From: Salinicola endophyticus | GTDB lineage: Bacteria > Pseudomonadota > Gammaproteobacteria > Pseudomonadales > Halomonadaceae | Length of the DNA stretch: 64,000 bases | Reading direction: 5' to 3' | Assembly (NCBI RefSeq): GCF_003206575.1 | Contig: NZ_PZJO01000002.1 | Span: 366,640 to 430,639, forward strand | Shown here: positions 17,296-27,445 of the stretch, in pieces | How the letters are laid out: each line of letters opens with the position of its first letter | Position numbering within the stretch: the stretch's first letter is position 1 | Notes under the pieces: model-generated | Seen by the model: the letters and a program-made list of their open reading frames with translations, nothing else | Told to the model about the DNA's origin: nothing | Database searches by the model: none | Position numbers and translations under genes: made by a program

Positions 17296-18648
17296 TCATG
17301 CCGTCACCTCGGCGAGGGTCTTACCGCGCCCGACCGCGTAGTAGTCGATACCCGCGGCACGCATGACCTCGGGTTCGTAGAGGTTGCGGCCATCGACCAC
17401 CACCGGATGGCGCAGCTGGTCGCGAATCCAGGCCGCATCCAGGGTGCGGAACTCCTTCCACTCGGTGCAGATCACCAGCGCATCGGCCTTTCTGACCGCC
17501 TGCACCCGATCGGCGACCAGGATCAGGTCATCGCGCTCGCCGTAGATCCGCCGGCACTCGCGCATCGCCTCCGGGTCGTAGGCCTGTACCACCGCTCCGG
17601 ACGACCACAGCGATTCCATCAGCGTGCGACTGGGCGCGTCGCGCATATCATCGGTCTCCGGCTTGAAGGCGAGCCCCCACAGGGCAATGGTCTTGCCCTG
17701 CAGATCGCCGCCGAACGCCGCGGAGAGCTTGTCGAACAGAGTCGTCTTCTGGCGTCGGTTGACCGCCTCCACCGCCTCCAGCAGCTCGGCGTTGTAGCCG
17801 ACCTTGGCCGCGGTGCGCGACAGCGCCTGCACGTCCTTGGGGAAGCAGGAGCCCCCATAGCCGCAGCCGGGATAGATGAAGTGGTAGCCGATGCGCGGGT
17901 CGGAGCCGATGCCGCGGCGCACGTCCTCGATATCCGCCCCCAGGCGCTCGGCCAGATTGGCGATCTCGTTCATGAAGCTGATCTTGGTCGCCAGCATGGC
18001 GTTGGCGGCGTACTTGGTCAGCTCCGCCGCGCGCACGCTCATGAACATCATCTTCTCGTGGTTGCGGTTATAGGGGGCATAGCACTCGCGCATCAGCTCG
18101 TCGACTCGCGCCGCCGCCGACCCGACCACGATCCGCGCGCCGCGGGTGAAGTCCTCCAGCGCCGAGCCCTCTTTCAGGAACTCCGGATTGGAGCAGACGT
18201 CGAACGCCAGCTCGACGCCGCGCTCGGCAAGCACGCCGCTGATGCGCTCCTGTACGCGGTCGGCGGTACCCACCGGTACGGTCGACTTGTCGACCACCAC
18301 CTTGTACTCCTCCATGTGGTGGCCAATGGTCGCAGCCACTGCCAGCACGTACTGCAGGTCGGCGCTGCCATCCTCATCCGGCGGCGTGCCCACGGCAATG
18401 AACTGCAGTACCCCGTGGCGCACTGCCTGGGCGGCATCGGTGGTGAAGGCGAGCCGCTCGGCTTCGACATTGCGCAGCACCATCGACTCCAGTCCGGGCT
18501 CGTAGATAGGGATCTCGCCGCGGCGCAGGCGCGCGATCTTGTCTTCGTCGATATCCACACAGACCACGCTGTGGCCCACGTCGGCGAGACAGGCGCCGGT
18601 CACCAGGCCAACGTAGCCGGTGCCGAATACGGTAATTTTCATCGACAT
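17296..18648 (-). CDS. ugd: UDP-glucose 6-dehydrogenase
   Basis: A 450-residue enzyme that oxidises UDP-glucose twice with NAD+ to UDP-glucuronate, a common capsule precursor. The N-terminal Rossmann loop [14 protein letters not shown] is clear. The catalytic cysteine lies in [14 protein letters not shown] near residue 260, and the C-terminal UDP-binding domain has [18 protein letters not shown]. Length is typical. The start at 18648 (MSMKITVFG) has aagagg four bases upstream; 18642 is the alternative. It is the last gene of the run that begins at cysD, 221 bases after rmlC. UDP-glucuronate would give the capsule acidic residues in addition to Kdo and sulfate. Confidence 0.93.
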   Translation of the reverse strand: MSMKITVFGTGYVGLVTGACLADVGHSVVCVDIDEDKIARLRRGEIPIYEPGLESMVLRNVEAERLAFTTDAAQAVRHGVLQFIAVGTPPDEDGSADLQYVLAVAATIGHHMEEYKVVVDKSTVPVGTADRVQERISGVLAERGVELAFDVCSNPEFLKEGSALEDFTRGARIVVGSAAARVDELMRECYAPYNRNHEKMMFMSVRAAELTKYAANAMLATKISFMNEIANLAERLGADIEDVRRGIGSDPRIGYHFIYPGCGYGGSCFPKDVQALSRTAAKVGYNAELLEAVEAVNRRQKTTLFDKLSAAFGGDLQGKTIALWGLAFKPETDDMRDAPSRTLMESLWSSGAVVQAYDPEAMRECRRIYGERDDLILVADRVQAVRKADALVICTEWKEFRTLDAAWIRDQLRHPVVVDGRNLYEPEVMRAAGIDYYAVGRGKTLAEVTA

Positions 18649-18696
18649 GCATCCTCTTGGAAAAGTGCGCAAGGCGCGGGTAAGACGGTCAGCAGA

Positions 18697-18748
18697 GACT
18701 TTCGGGAAAGGCGTTCAGGAAAGACGTTCAGCAAAGATGTCCAGACCA
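18697..18748. repeat. Degenerate 13-bp tandem repeat between rmlC and ugd
   Basis: Four consecutive 13-base units can be read at 18697, 18710, 18723 and 18736 (gactttcgggaaa, ggcgttcaggaaa, gacgttcagcaaa, gatgtccagacca). They lie in the spacer between two cotranscribed genes. No coding or hairpin function is evident, so this is best taken as slippage-generated spacer DNA. Confidence 0.55.
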
Positions 18749-18869
18749 GGCAGTCGTACAGGAGCCTCGGGAAATCGCCTCCCTGCCACCATGCCCACCC
18801 ACCGCACCGGAGCGGTCCGCGTGATGGGCGGCGTGGTGAGGGCATAGAGGCGACCAGGGCCCCGCCGGA

Positions 18870-19415
18870 TCAGGCGAAGGTGGGCACCTCGGCGAGCGAG
18901 CTGGCCTCGGCATCCTTGGCCGAGAGCACCGGCGCGGCCTCCACCAGCGGCCAGTCGATGGCCAGCGCCGGATCGTTCCAGGCCAGGCCATACTCGTCGC
19001 CGGGGGCGTAGTAGTCGGTACACTTGTACTGGAACTCCGCCACCTCGGTGGTGACGTAGAAGCCGTGGGCGAAGCCCGGCGGCACCCATAGCTGCTGCTT
19101 GTTGTCGGCGCTCAGCAGCGCCCCGACCCAGCGTCCGAAAGTGGGCGAGCTGCGGCGTAGATCCACCGCGACATCGAACACCTCGCCGCGGGTGACGCGG
19201 ACCAGCTTGCCCTGCGGGTGCTCGAGCTGATAGTGCAGGCCGCGCAGGATGCCGCGGCCCGAGCAGCTGTGGTTGTCCTGCACGAAGCGGTAGTCGCCAC
19301 AGTGGGTCACGAATTCGCTATGGCGGAAGGACTCGAGAAAGAAGCCGCGTGAGTCGCCAAATACCTGCGGCGTCATCAGCACGACATCGGGAATCGCCAG
19401 GCGCTCGTAGATCAT
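18870..19415 (-). CDS. rmlC: dTDP-4-dehydrorhamnose 3,5-epimerase
   Basis: A 181-residue cupin enzyme and third step of dTDP-L-rhamnose synthesis. The family signatures are DSRGFFLESF near the N-terminus, the catalytic-His stretch GILRGLHYQLEHPQGKLVRV, the PPGFAHGF segment and the KCTDYYAPGDEYGLAWNDP substrate-binding stretch. The ATG at 19415 is chosen because ggggag stands eight bases upstream; the GTG at 19424 would abut that site. It follows rmlA by 148 bases and precedes ugd in the same direction. Order here is rmlB-rmlD-rmlA-rmlC. Confidence 0.93.
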   Translation of the reverse strand: MIYERLAIPDVVLMTPQVFGDSRGFFLESFRHSEFVTHCGDYRFVQDNHSCSGRGILRGLHYQLEHPQGKLVRVTRGEVFDVAVDLRRSSPTFGRWVGALLSADNKQQLWVPPGFAHGFYVTTEVAEFQYKCTDYYAPGDEYGLAWNDPALAIDWPLVEAAPVLSAKDAEASSLAEVPTFA

Positions 19416-19563
19416 GGTGCGCACTCCCCTCTTCTATATAGATGGCCATCGATGGATGGTGATCGGTGAACGACGCTCCGGCGCAGACCCCGCGATCGGC
19501 TCTCGGGTCCTGGGGCGCGGAACTCGGCATTCGGCTTTCGGTTGTCGGGAGCGGACCTGGCAA

Positions 19564-20457
19564 CTAAGCCACCGAACCCGGCTGTGCGTCCTGTAGCCGC
19601 TGCATCAGATACTGGCCATAGCCGGTCTTCTTCAGCGCCTCGGCGCGCGCCGCCAGCTGGCGCTCGTCGATCCAGCCCTGGTTCCAGGCGATCTCCTCGA
19701 GACAGGCCACCTTCAGCCCCTGACGGTGTTCGATGGTCTGCACGTACTGCCCCGCTTCGAGCAGGCTGTCGTGGGTGCCGGTGTCGAGCCAGGCGAAGCC
19801 GCGGCCGAGACGCTCGACCTGCAGGTCTCCGCGCTCGAGATAGGCGTTGTTGACGCAGGTGATCTCGAGTTCGCCGCGGGCCGAGGGTTTGACGCTCTTG
19901 GCGATCTCGACGATGTCGTTGTCGTAGAAATAGAGACCGGTCACCGCGTAGGGCGAGCGCGGCCGGATCGGCTTCTCCTCGATCGATAGCGCCCGCCCGT
20001 CGGGGTCGAACTCGACCACGCCGAAGCGCTCCGGATCCTTGACCAGATAGCCGAATACGGTGGCTCCGCGCTCCCGCGCCGAGGCGCGCTTCAACTGATC
20101 CGAGAAGTGCTGACCGTGGAACAGGTTGTCGCCGAGCACCAGACACACCGGGTCGTTGCCGAGAAAGGTCTCGCCGATCAGGAACGCCTGCGCCAGGCCG
20201 TCCGGCGAGGGCTGCACGGCGTAGTCGAAGCGCACCCCGAACTGCTCGCCGTCCCCCAGTAGATGGCGGTACTGGGGCAGGTCGTCCGGGGTCGAGATGA
20301 TCAGGATGTCGCGGATGCCGGCCAGCATCAGCACCGAGATCGGGTAGTAGATCATCGGCTTGTCGTAGACCGGCAACAGCTGCTTGGAGATGCCCTGCGT
20401 GATCGGGTGCAGCCGTGTGCCGGAACCGCCGGCGAGAATGATGCCCTTGCGTGCCAT
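19564..20457 (-). CDS. rmlA: Glucose-1-phosphate thymidylyltransferase
   Basis: A 297-residue nucleotidyltransferase that makes dTDP-glucose from dTTP and glucose-1-phosphate. It opens with [17 protein letters not shown], the pyrophosphorylase signature, and has [28 protein letters not shown] and the [15 protein letters not shown] stretch of the RmlA family. The start at 20457 has gggag at eight bases. An upstream in-frame start would add 15 unsupported residues. It is the second nucleotide-sugar enzyme needed for rhamnose and fits the RgpF-type protein of the glycosyltransferase operon. Confidence 0.94.
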   Translation of the reverse strand: MARKGIILAGGSGTRLHPITQGISKQLLPVYDKPMIYYPISVLMLAGIRDILIISTPDDLPQYRHLLGDGEQFGVRFDYAVQPSPDGLAQAFLIGETFLGNDPVCLVLGDNLFHGQHFSDQLKRASARERGATVFGYLVKDPERFGVVEFDPDGRALSIEEKPIRPRSPYAVTGLYFYDNDIVEIAKSVKPSARGELEITCVNNAYLERGDLQVERLGRGFAWLDTGTHDSLLEAGQYVQTIEHRQGLKVACLEEIAWNQGWIDERQLAARAEALKKTGYGQYLMQRLQDAQPGSVA

Positions 20458-20572
20458 GGTAGAACTCCCTGTCGGTATGGCCGACGAATCGTTGGATCGC
20501 ACCGTGACGCCGGTGCCAGCGTGACGCCGGGGTCAGCGGCATCGAAAAGAGCGGAAGGAAACGCGCGTCGCC

Positions 20573-21457
20573 TCAGCCCAGGCGCTCGTCGAGCGTCAGC
20601 GCCAGCTGCGTACGCCAGTCCGGCAGGCGCACGTCGAGGGCGCGCTCCAGCTTGTCGAGCGCCAGGCGAGAATTGAGCGGACGCGCCGCCGGGGTCGGAT
20701 AGTCGGCGGTGGCGATGGCAGCCACCGCCTGGTCGTCGGCCAGCGCCAGGGGCACGCCGCGGGCGCGGGCCAGGGCGAAGATCTCGCGGGCGAAACCGTG
20801 CCAGCTGGTCTCGCCGCGGGTCGCCAGGTGGTAGACCCCGCCCGCCAGACGCCCTGCCCGGCGCGCCCGCAGCGCCAGCAGCGACAGCGTGGCGATCAGC
20901 CGTGCCGGCGTCGGTGCCCCGATCTGGTCGGCGACCACGCCGAGCCGCTCGCGCTCGGCGCCCAGGCGCAGCATGGTGTCGAGGAAGTTGCGCCCACGTG
21001 CGGCGTAGACCCAACTGGTGCGCAGGATCAACGCCTCCGGTGCGGTGGTCAGCAGCGCCTCGTCACCGGCCAGCTTGGTCGCGCCGTAGTGTCCGAGCGG
21101 GCCGGTGGCACTGCTCTCCTGCCAGGGGGCCTCGCCGCTGCCGGGATAGACGTAGTCGGAGCTGTAGTGCAGCAGTTCGCAGCCACCGCCGGCGGCGAAG
21201 TCCGCCAGCTGCGCCGGCAGCTCGGCATTGAGCCGCTGCGCCGCGTCGCGCTCTTTTTCGGCGGCGTCGACCGCGGTCCAGGCGGCGGCATTGACGATCA
21301 CCGTCGGCCGCAGGGTATCGAGGGCCGCAGCCACCTTGGCCGCGCTCATCAGGTCGAGCTCGGCCCGGCTAGGGGCGACGATCTCGCCCAGCGGAGCCAG
21401 CTGCCGACGCAGCTCGAAACCGACCTGGCCACTGCCCCCCAGGATCAGCAGTGTCAT
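20573..21457 (-). CDS. rmlD: dTDP-4-dehydrorhamnose reductase
   Basis: A 294-residue extended SDR and the last step of dTDP-L-rhamnose synthesis. The N-terminal NAD(P)H loop reads [13 protein letters not shown]. The catalytic pair appears as [10 protein letters not shown] and the [12 protein letters not shown] YxxxK motif, and [19 protein letters not shown] is a family hallmark. The start ATG at 21457 overlaps the rmlB stop as ATGA and has gggggaga upstream, so the two are translationally coupled. Confidence 0.93.
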   Translation of the reverse strand: MTLLILGGSGQVGFELRRQLAPLGEIVAPSRAELDLMSAAKVAAALDTLRPTVIVNAAAWTAVDAAEKERDAAQRLNAELPAQLADFAAGGGCELLHYSSDYVYPGSGEAPWQESSATGPLGHYGATKLAGDEALLTTAPEALILRTSWVYAARGRNFLDTMLRLGAERERLGVVADQIGAPTPARLIATLSLLALRARRAGRLAGGVYHLATRGETSWHGFAREIFALARARGVPLALADDQAVAAIATADYPTPAARPLNSRLALDKLERALDVRLPDWRTQLALTLDERLG

Positions 21458-22557
21458 GCGGTCTCCCCCAGGCGTTCGCCCTGATAGCTGCCGTTCTGGA
21501 CCCGCCGCCACCAGATTTCGTTGTCGAGGAACCAGCGCACCGTCTTGCGCAGCCCGCTGTCGAAGGTCTCGCGGGGCTGCCAACCCAGCTCACGCTGGAT
21601 CTTGCTGGCATCGATGGCGTAGCGCTGGTCGTGGCCGGGGCGATCGCTGACGAAGGTGATCAGATCCGCGTAGTGCGCCACCCCCGCCGGTTTGGTCGGT
21701 GCCAGCTCCTCGAGCAGCGCGCAGATCGTGCGCACCACCTCGATGTTGGTCTTCTCGTTGTGCCCGCCGATGTTGTAGGTCTCGCCCACCACCCCTTCGG
21801 TCGCGACCTGGATCAGCGCCCGCGCGTGGTCCTCGACGTAGAGCCAGTCGCGCACCTGCAGGCCATCGCCATAGACCGGCAGCGGCCGTCCAGCGAGGGC
21901 GTTGAGAATGGTCAGTGGGATCAGCTTCTCGGGGAAGTGATAGGGCCCGTAGTTGTTGGAGCAGTTGGTGACCAGCGTGGGCAGGTCGAAGGTGCGCTGC
22001 CACGCCCGCACCAGGTGGTCGGAGCTCGCCTTGCTGGCCGAGTAGGGCGAGCTCGGCGCATAGGGGGTGCACTCGGTGAACAGGTCGTCGACGCCGTGGA
22101 GATCGCCGTAGACCTCATCGGTGGAGATATGGTGGAAGCGGAATGCCGCCGCCTTGTCCGGGTCACGCCCCTTGAGCTCCTTCCAGTACTGGCGCGCCGT
22201 CTCCAGCAGCGTGTAGGTGCCCACCACGTTGGTCTCGATGAACGCCGCCGGGCCATCGATGGAGCGGTCGACATGGCTCTCCGCGGCCAGATGCATGACC
22301 ACGTCCGGGGCCAGCTCGCGGAACAGCCGCGCCATCACCTTGGCATCGCAGATATCGCCGAGCCGAAACTCGTAGCGCTCGCTGTCATCGATCGGCGCCA
22401 GCGACTCCGGGTTGCCGGCGTAGGTCAGCTTGTCGACGTTGACCACGCGGTGCGGCGTTGCGCGGATCAGCTCACGGATCACCGCGGAGCCGATGAAGCC
22501 CGCGCCGCCGGTGACCAGGAATGTCTTGGCGGAGGTGGTATCGGTGGATTCGTTCAT
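21454..22557 (-). CDS. rmlB: dTDP-glucose 4,6-dehydratase
   Basis: A 367-residue extended SDR that converts dTDP-glucose to dTDP-4-keto-6-deoxyglucose. Signatures are [16 protein letters not shown], the [10 protein letters not shown] segment, [11 protein letters not shown], the catalytic [12 protein letters not shown] and [12 protein letters not shown] (Tyr and Lys of YxxxK), and [16 protein letters not shown]. The first ten residues are a short polar extension before the core. It starts the rml block, 98 bases after kpsE, with a small cggcgg/ccgccg hairpin in the gap. Confidence 0.95.
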   Translation of the reverse strand: MNESTDTTSAKTFLVTGGAGFIGSAVIRELIRATPHRVVNVDKLTYAGNPESLAPIDDSERYEFRLGDICDAKVMARLFRELAPDVVMHLAAESHVDRSIDGPAAFIETNVVGTYTLLETARQYWKELKGRDPDKAAAFRFHHISTDEVYGDLHGVDDLFTECTPYAPSSPYSASKASSDHLVRAWQRTFDLPTLVTNCSNNYGPYHFPEKLIPLTILNALAGRPLPVYGDGLQVRDWLYVEDHARALIQVATEGVVGETYNIGGHNEKTNIEVVRTICALLEELAPTKPAGVAHYADLITFVSDRPGHDQRYAIDASKIQRELGWQPRETFDSGLRKTVRWFLDNEIWWRRVQNGSYQGERLGETA

Positions 22558-22655
22558 GGTCGTGTTCTCGTTCTCATGGGCGCGCCGGGGCGCCGTTTAG
22601 GTGCCTGGGGGTGCGTGACGCCCGCCGGCGGAATCCGCCGGGAGCGCACACGGCA

Positions 22656-23753
22656 TCAGTCGCGATGGTCTTTCACGATCAGAATCAGCATGTTGAGAAT
22701 CAAAGTGAGGAACAGGGCGATCACCGCGAACACCACCGAGTTGTAGAGCCGCTCGGGCTGTTCGGGGTACTCCGGCAGGGTCGGCTCCTGCAGCACCGAA
22801 ACCTGCTTGAGCTTGCGTGCCGCTTCGATGCGCGTGTTCTCCAGCGCCGCCAGCGCACCCGAGTAGCTGTCCTGGGCGAACTGCGCCTTGAGCAGCAGGG
22901 TCTGGTACTCAGAGGAGATACGGTTGAGGGCATTGCCGGACTGACGCGCCAGGCGTTCACGCTCCTGCACGATCTGGTTGTCGAGCGCAGAGATCTCGCT
23001 CTCGATGCGCACCATCTCCGGCGAACGGGTGCTCTGATAGCTGGCCAGCGCCCGCTTGCGCGCCTTGGCGATGGCCAGTTGCCCCTCCAGCCCCGAGACC
23101 ACCGATTCCAGGCTCTCTACGGTGCCGGTGGGCGACACCAGACCATTGGCGTTCTGGTAGTCGAGCAGGTCATTACGGGTTTGCTGGAACTGCTTCTCGA
23201 GCACGGTCACCTGCTTCTCCAGGAACTTGACCTGCTCCTGGGCCAGCCGCTGCCCCATCTCGTTCATGTGACGCTCACCATCTTTCAGCAGCAGCTCGGC
23301 GATACGGTGCGCCTCCTGCGGGGTGAACGCCTCGACGTCGATGCGCAGGACCCCGGCATAGTCGTCGAGCTCCACCGAGACCCGCTTGAGGTAGTAGTCA
23401 TGGAGCTCCTCCAGCGGCGCGTTCTCGTCGTCCAGGGCGCTGAAGTAGTCGGCGCCGGCGTTGGCGTAGTGCTGGCGAAAGTCGGCCTGGGTGATCAGCA
23501 GCTTGAGCATGTCCACCGAGCGCAGGTAGTCACGCAGCAGCAGCATGTCGGCGGTGTTGCCGGCGCTGCTGCCGCTGAGCAGCGAGCTGAAGCTGAGCGT
23601 GGGGGCGGCTATCTGCGGGCTCTCGAGCACCACGTTGGCGTGGGAGACATAGCGGTCGCTGGCCCATAGCGCCCAGTAGGCGGAGACCACGGCGATCGCC
23701 ACGAAGCACAGGATCCAGTGCAGGTATTTGCGTACAGAGAGCGGCTTCTTCAT
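22656..23753 (-). CDS. kpsE: Capsule export inner-membrane/periplasmic protein KpsE
   Basis: A 365-residue polysaccharide co-polymerase 3 type protein that links the inner-membrane ABC transporter with the outer-membrane channel. It has an N-terminal membrane helix (about residues 12-30, WILCFVAIAVVSAYWALWA), a large periplasmic coiled-coil region (rich in Glu, Gln and Leu, about residues 160-320), and a C-terminal membrane helix (VVFAVIALFLTLILNMLIL) ending in a short basic tail. This topology and size match KpsE/CtrB. The start overlaps the kpsT stop by four bases (ATGA). Confidence 0.88.
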   Translation of the reverse strand: MKKPLSVRKYLHWILCFVAIAVVSAYWALWASDRYVSHANVVLESPQIAAPTLSFSSLLSGSSAGNTADMLLLRDYLRSVDMLKLLITQADFRQHYANAGADYFSALDDENAPLEELHDYYLKRVSVELDDYAGVLRIDVEAFTPQEAHRIAELLLKDGERHMNEMGQRLAQEQVKFLEKQVTVLEKQFQQTRNDLLDYQNANGLVSPTGTVESLESVVSGLEGQLAIAKARKRALASYQSTRSPEMVRIESEISALDNQIVQERERLARQSGNALNRISSEYQTLLLKAQFAQDSYSGALAALENTRIEAARKLKQVSVLQEPTLPEYPEQPERLYNSVVFAVIALFLTLILNMLILIVKDHRD

Positions 23754-24724
23754 GACCGTTTCGCCTTTGCTGAGGTCTTGTCGTGGGAGGTGTTCTTCGG
23801 CGGCCTGTCCGGGCCCCGAGCTGCACGCTTGCGCCCTTTGCGGGCGGTGAACTGCTGCACCTGGCGACGCGCCTCATGAACGCGTTCGCGGGCATCGTCG
23901 AGCCGCCAGCGCAGGGTCTCCTCGGGGGGGTCCGCCGTCCCCGCGGCGCTGTCGCCGGCGGCATCGAGGGCTTCCCGGGCGGCGTCGAAGCGCGCATTGG
24001 CCTCGGCCAGCGCCTGCTTGGCCTCCTCCAGATTGCGGACTGTGGCCAGCCGCGGCGGGACGTAGCCGTCACCGGCGCTGTGGTAGGCCTCGATCGCGTC
24101 CTCTATCTCGTCGAACCAGAACGCGCGGCCGCGGTCGAGCAGAATCCCGGCCTGGCAGAACTCACGCAGCACGCCCTCGCCGTGAGAAACCATGATCAGG
24201 CTGGCCCGGCCGATGCGCGCCTTGAACGCCTCGCTCGCCTTCTGCTTGAAGTGGCGGTCGCCCACCGCCGTGGCCTCGTCGGAGAGATAGACATCGAAGT
24301 CGAAGGCCAGCGACAGCCCGAAGGCGAGCCGCGAGCGCATCCCCGATGAGTAGGTCTTGATCGGCTCGTCGAAGGCGCGGCCGATGTCGGCGAAGCTCTC
24401 CACCGCCGCGATGATCTCCTCGATCTCGTCATCGGCACCGTGGATCCGGGCGACGAACTTGACGTTCTGGCGCCCGGTCATCGAGCCCTGGAAGCCGCCG
24501 GCCAGACCGATCGGCCAGGAGACCCGGCTGGCGCGCACGATCTCGCCGCGATCCGGGGTGTCCATGCCGCCGATCAGCCGCAGCAGGGTCGACTTGCCGG
24601 CACCGTTGCGCCCCAGCAGGCCGACGCTGACCCCGGCGGGAATGCTCAGGTTGATGTCCTCGAGCACCCACTGGCTGCCATGGTGGTTGTGATAGCGCTT
24701 GTAGAGATGACGGATATCGATCAT
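23750..24724 (-). CDS. kpsT: Capsule ABC transporter ATPase KpsT with long C-terminal extension
   Basis: A 324-residue ATPase that powers capsule export through KpsM. Walker A is GRNGAGKST near residue 38, the ABC signature is YSSGMRSRL and Walker B/D-loop is VYLSDEATAVGD, all intact. The ATPase core ends near residue 218. About 100 further residues follow: first Ala/Glu-rich predicted coiled coil (EEAKQALAEANARFDAAREA), then a strongly basic Arg/Lys tail. KpsT proteins are usually near 220 residues, so the tail is an addition that could bind acceptor glycan, partner enzymes or nucleic acid. It overlaps kpsE and follows kpsM by 16 bases. Confidence 0.92.
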   Translation of the reverse strand: MIDIRHLYKRYHNHHGSQWVLEDINLSIPAGVSVGLLGRNGAGKSTLLRLIGGMDTPDRGEIVRASRVSWPIGLAGGFQGSMTGRQNVKFVARIHGADDEIEEIIAAVESFADIGRAFDEPIKTYSSGMRSRLAFGLSLAFDFDVYLSDEATAVGDRHFKQKASEAFKARIGRASLIMVSHGEGVLREFCQAGILLDRGRAFWFDEIEDAIEAYHSAGDGYVPPRLATVRNLEEAKQALAEANARFDAAREALDAAGDSAAGTADPPEETLRWRLDDARERVHEARRQVQQFTARKGRKRAARGPDRPPKNTSHDKTSAKAKRS

Positions 24725-24740
24725 GGCTCGCTCCTCCGCG

Positions 24741-25556
24741 CTAGTGCGCTTTCAACTTGGCGGCGAAACGGATGTGCAGCAGCAGACCCAGCGCCAGCAG
24801 CGACAGCGCCCAGAACCAGAGGTAGGTCATGTCGATATCGTCGAGGGTGTGATAGCCGGGGAAGAACGCGACCCGCATGCTCTCCAGACCGTGGACCAGC
24901 GGATTCCACAGCAGGTAGTCGCGGTAGGGGTAAGGCACGTACATCACCGGCAGGATCACGCCCGAGAGCAGCAGCAGCGGCAGGTTGAGGATGCGCACCA
25001 CGCGGCCGAACTCCGGCACCAGGTCGCCGAGCACCGAGACCGTCAGCCCCGCGCCCCACCCCAGCGCCCACAGCGACAGCCAGTCGAGCAGCACACCGAG
25101 GGGGTGGTCCGGCATCAGCTCGAACTGGAGCAGGTTGCCGATCAGCATGAACATCAGGAACAGGAAGGACTTGAGCATGCCCTCCAGGAAGCAGCGCACC
25201 AGCACGGTATCGACTGGCTTGACCTGGCGGTAGGCGAACAACCCCTTGTTGGCGTCGATCGCCCCCAGCGCACGCATCATGTTCTCGCGGAACAGCCCGA
25301 AGCCCATCAGCCCGACGATCATCCACGGCACGTGGTCGGCGCCGGAGATCTCGCTGCCCGACATGAACAGTCCGCGGATCGAGACCATCACGCCGATGAT
25401 CGCCAGCGGTTCGAAGATCATCCAGAACCAGCCCATGCGGTCGGCCATGGTGCGCGAGATCGCCTCGCGCATGAACATCGCGAACCACACGCTGCGGGCC
25501 ACCCGCCAGGCACCGCGGCGGCGCGCTCCGGCGACCGGAAGTAGGGAGTCAGCCAT
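24741..25556 (-). CDS. kpsM: Capsule ABC transporter permease KpsM
   Basis: A 271-residue integral membrane protein of the ABC-2 type. It shows an N-terminal amphipathic region with REAISRTMADRMGWFWMIFEP, typical of KpsM/CtrC permeases, followed by about six hydrophobic segments and the conserved LLSGVILPVMYVPYPYRDYLLWNPLVHGLESMR stretch near the end. It should form a dimeric channel for the lipid-linked capsule chain, driven by KpsT encoded directly downstream. The ATG at 25556 is supported by family N-terminus alignment; an Arg-rich first 20 residues is normal for the cytosolic tail. Confidence 0.93.
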   Translation of the reverse strand: MADSLLPVAGARRRGAWRVARSVWFAMFMREAISRTMADRMGWFWMIFEPLAIIGVMVSIRGLFMSGSEISGADHVPWMIVGLMGFGLFRENMMRALGAIDANKGLFAYRQVKPVDTVLVRCFLEGMLKSFLFLMFMLIGNLLQFELMPDHPLGVLLDWLSLWALGWGAGLTVSVLGDLVPEFGRVVRILNLPLLLLSGVILPVMYVPYPYRDYLLWNPLVHGLESMRVAFFPGYHTLDDIDMTYLWFWALSLLALGLLLHIRFAAKLKAH

Positions 25557-25583
25557 GCGCCCGCCCTCCTCTCGCGGCGGCGC

Positions 25584-27317
25584 TCATAGATCGAGCGCCA
25601 CTTTGGTCGCCACCGCGACCTGGTAGAGGATCTGGGTGATGCTCGCCGCCAGCTCGATGTTGCTGGTCGGCGCCGCGGGCAGCACGATGATCTCGTCGCC
25701 GGCGCGCATGCGGGTCTGGTCGGCGTGCATCACCGCACCGTTGCGATGCACCACCAGCACCTGGTCCTCGTCGGCACGTGGGGTGAAGCCACCGGCCAGA
25801 CGGATATAGTCGTCGGCGCTCATCCCGGAGGTGAACACCAGCGCCTGCGGAATCACCACCTCACCGCTGAGCAGCACCGAATCGGTGCTCTCGGGGATGG
25901 TGACGATATCGCCATCCTGCAGGCGGATATCGGCGACCCCGCTGTCGCGCGCCACCACCAGCCGGCCGTTGGGCTTGACCTGCGCCGCCTTCTGCACGAA
26001 GCGCTCGATCAGCTCTGCCTGGCGCACCTGGATTTCGCCCTCCTTGGCGGTACGCGAGGGGTAACCGAGATAGGTGGTCTCGAGCCGGCGCAGGCTCTCC
26101 TTGAGTGACGCCGCCTGCTGGCGGGCGACGCTGATCCGCCGGATCGAGACATCGCGATAGCTGGTCATGTCCCGCGGCACGCTGATCGCGTTGAGCAGCT
26201 CGCCCAGCTTGGCATTGCGCGGCAGCGCATAGCGCGAGGGGCCGTAGTAACTGCCTTCGACCTGCACCACGATGGTCTCGTCGCGCTGATCGGCGCTGAA
26301 CAGCACCTCGTCACCACGCCGAACCTGGGCGGCGCGGAAGGCGGCCAGCGGCAGGTAGCGCGATAACGGCCCCTCGGGGCGGCTCCCGCGCAGCAGCACA
26401 TGCGAGACGCCGGCCTTGAGCCGCGCCAGGTCGAGCACGTCCTGCCCGGTCAGGCTGTCGCCCACCAGCTCGTAGCGATAGTTCTTCTGCACGTCCCCGA
26501 CCACACTGATCGCCGGACCCCGCGCCTCCACCACCAGGGTGTCGCCATCGCGGAACTGGGGCCGTGCGATCTCGCCGTTGAGCAGGAAGTCATACAGATC
26601 GACCACGTCGATCACCCGGCTGCCGCGCTTGATCAGCACCCGGCGATAACTGCCCAGCGCCTGGTCGATGCCGCCGGCCTGATCGAGGAAGTAGAGTACC
26701 GAGTCGTTGGGCGTCCCGGCGTAGCGGCCCGGGCTGTTGACATAGCCGGTCACGAACACGCCCACCGGCTGCACGCCCTGCAGATTGGTATAGACGCTGA
26801 CGTTCTCGGGATAGACCGACTTGACCGCGCCGCGCACCTTGGCGTTGAGCTGGGCATTGGAGATGCCCTGGACCTGCAGCGGCCCGATCCGCGGCAGGAA
26901 GATGTTGCCCTGGGCGTCCACCACCAGCACCCGGTCGAGTTCCACCCCACCCCATACCCGAATGGTGATATGGTCACCCGGCTTGATCAGGTAGGCCGGG
27001 TTGAGGCCATCGGCCATGGTGCCGCGGAAGCCACCGGTGAACAGGTTCGCGCCGAACGGCGGCAGCGACTCCGGGTCGACCGGCACCTGGGTGCGCGGAT
27101 CGATCGGCCCATAGGTGCCACTGTCCCAGTCGGCCCGCGGAATCTCTTCGCCGCTGGCCGCGCCCGAATCGGACGCGGTCAGCGGCTGCGCCTCGGCATC
27201 ACTGCCGAGCAGCGAACTGCTGTCGACGCCGATCGACTGCGCGTGTGCCGCGCCGGCGTTCAGCCACGCTACCGCCACCAGGCACATTGCCCGGGAAATC
27301 CATGCTGCGCGCTTCAT
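25584..27317 (-). CDS. kpsD: Outer-membrane capsule export protein (KpsD/Wza-type OPX)
   Basis: A 577-residue outer-membrane polysaccharide export protein. The start at 27317 (MKRAAWISRAM) gives a clean Sec signal peptide ending AHAQS with aggaa upstream; an apparent extension of 84 residues is Arg/Ala-rich and unsupported. The Poly_export domain begins near residue 95 (YLIKPGDHITIRVWGGVELD), followed by repeated SLBB-like units (VGVFVTGYVNSPGRY and similar, up to the LLSGEVVIPQALVFTSGMS segment). It lacks an obvious lipobox, unlike Wza and like KpsD. It sits between the lipoprotein gene and kpsM and completes the KpsMTED trans-envelope export complex. Confidence 0.88.
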   Translation of the reverse strand: MKRAAWISRAMCLVAVAWLNAGAAHAQSIGVDSSSLLGSDAEAQPLTASDSGAASGEEIPRADWDSGTYGPIDPRTQVPVDPESLPPFGANLFTGGFRGTMADGLNPAYLIKPGDHITIRVWGGVELDRVLVVDAQGNIFLPRIGPLQVQGISNAQLNAKVRGAVKSVYPENVSVYTNLQGVQPVGVFVTGYVNSPGRYAGTPNDSVLYFLDQAGGIDQALGSYRRVLIKRGSRVIDVVDLYDFLLNGEIARPQFRDGDTLVVEARGPAISVVGDVQKNYRYELVGDSLTGQDVLDLARLKAGVSHVLLRGSRPEGPLSRYLPLAAFRAAQVRRGDEVLFSADQRDETIVVQVEGSYYGPSRYALPRNAKLGELLNAISVPRDMTSYRDVSIRRISVARQQAASLKESLRRLETTYLGYPSRTAKEGEIQVRQAELIERFVQKAAQVKPNGRLVVARDSGVADIRLQDGDIVTIPESTDSVLLSGEVVIPQALVFTSGMSADDYIRLAGGFTPRADEDQVLVVHRNGAVMHADQTRMRAGDEIIVLPAAPTSNIELAASITQILYQVAVATKVALDL

Positions 27318-27445
27318 GTTGTGTTCCTGCCCTAGACTCGTTGTCGGCCGGCGCGGGGGCTCAAGGCGCCCGGCTGCGGCTCGGTTATTGGCCGCGCAGC
27401 GTGACCGCGGCCCGTAGCGGCGGCTCGCTGCGGCGGCGGCGCTGG

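Noticed and set aside
17236-19011. 591-residue plus-strand frame opposite ugd
   Set aside because: ugd is unmistakable on the minus strand; the frame also crosses a terminator and an intergenic spacer.
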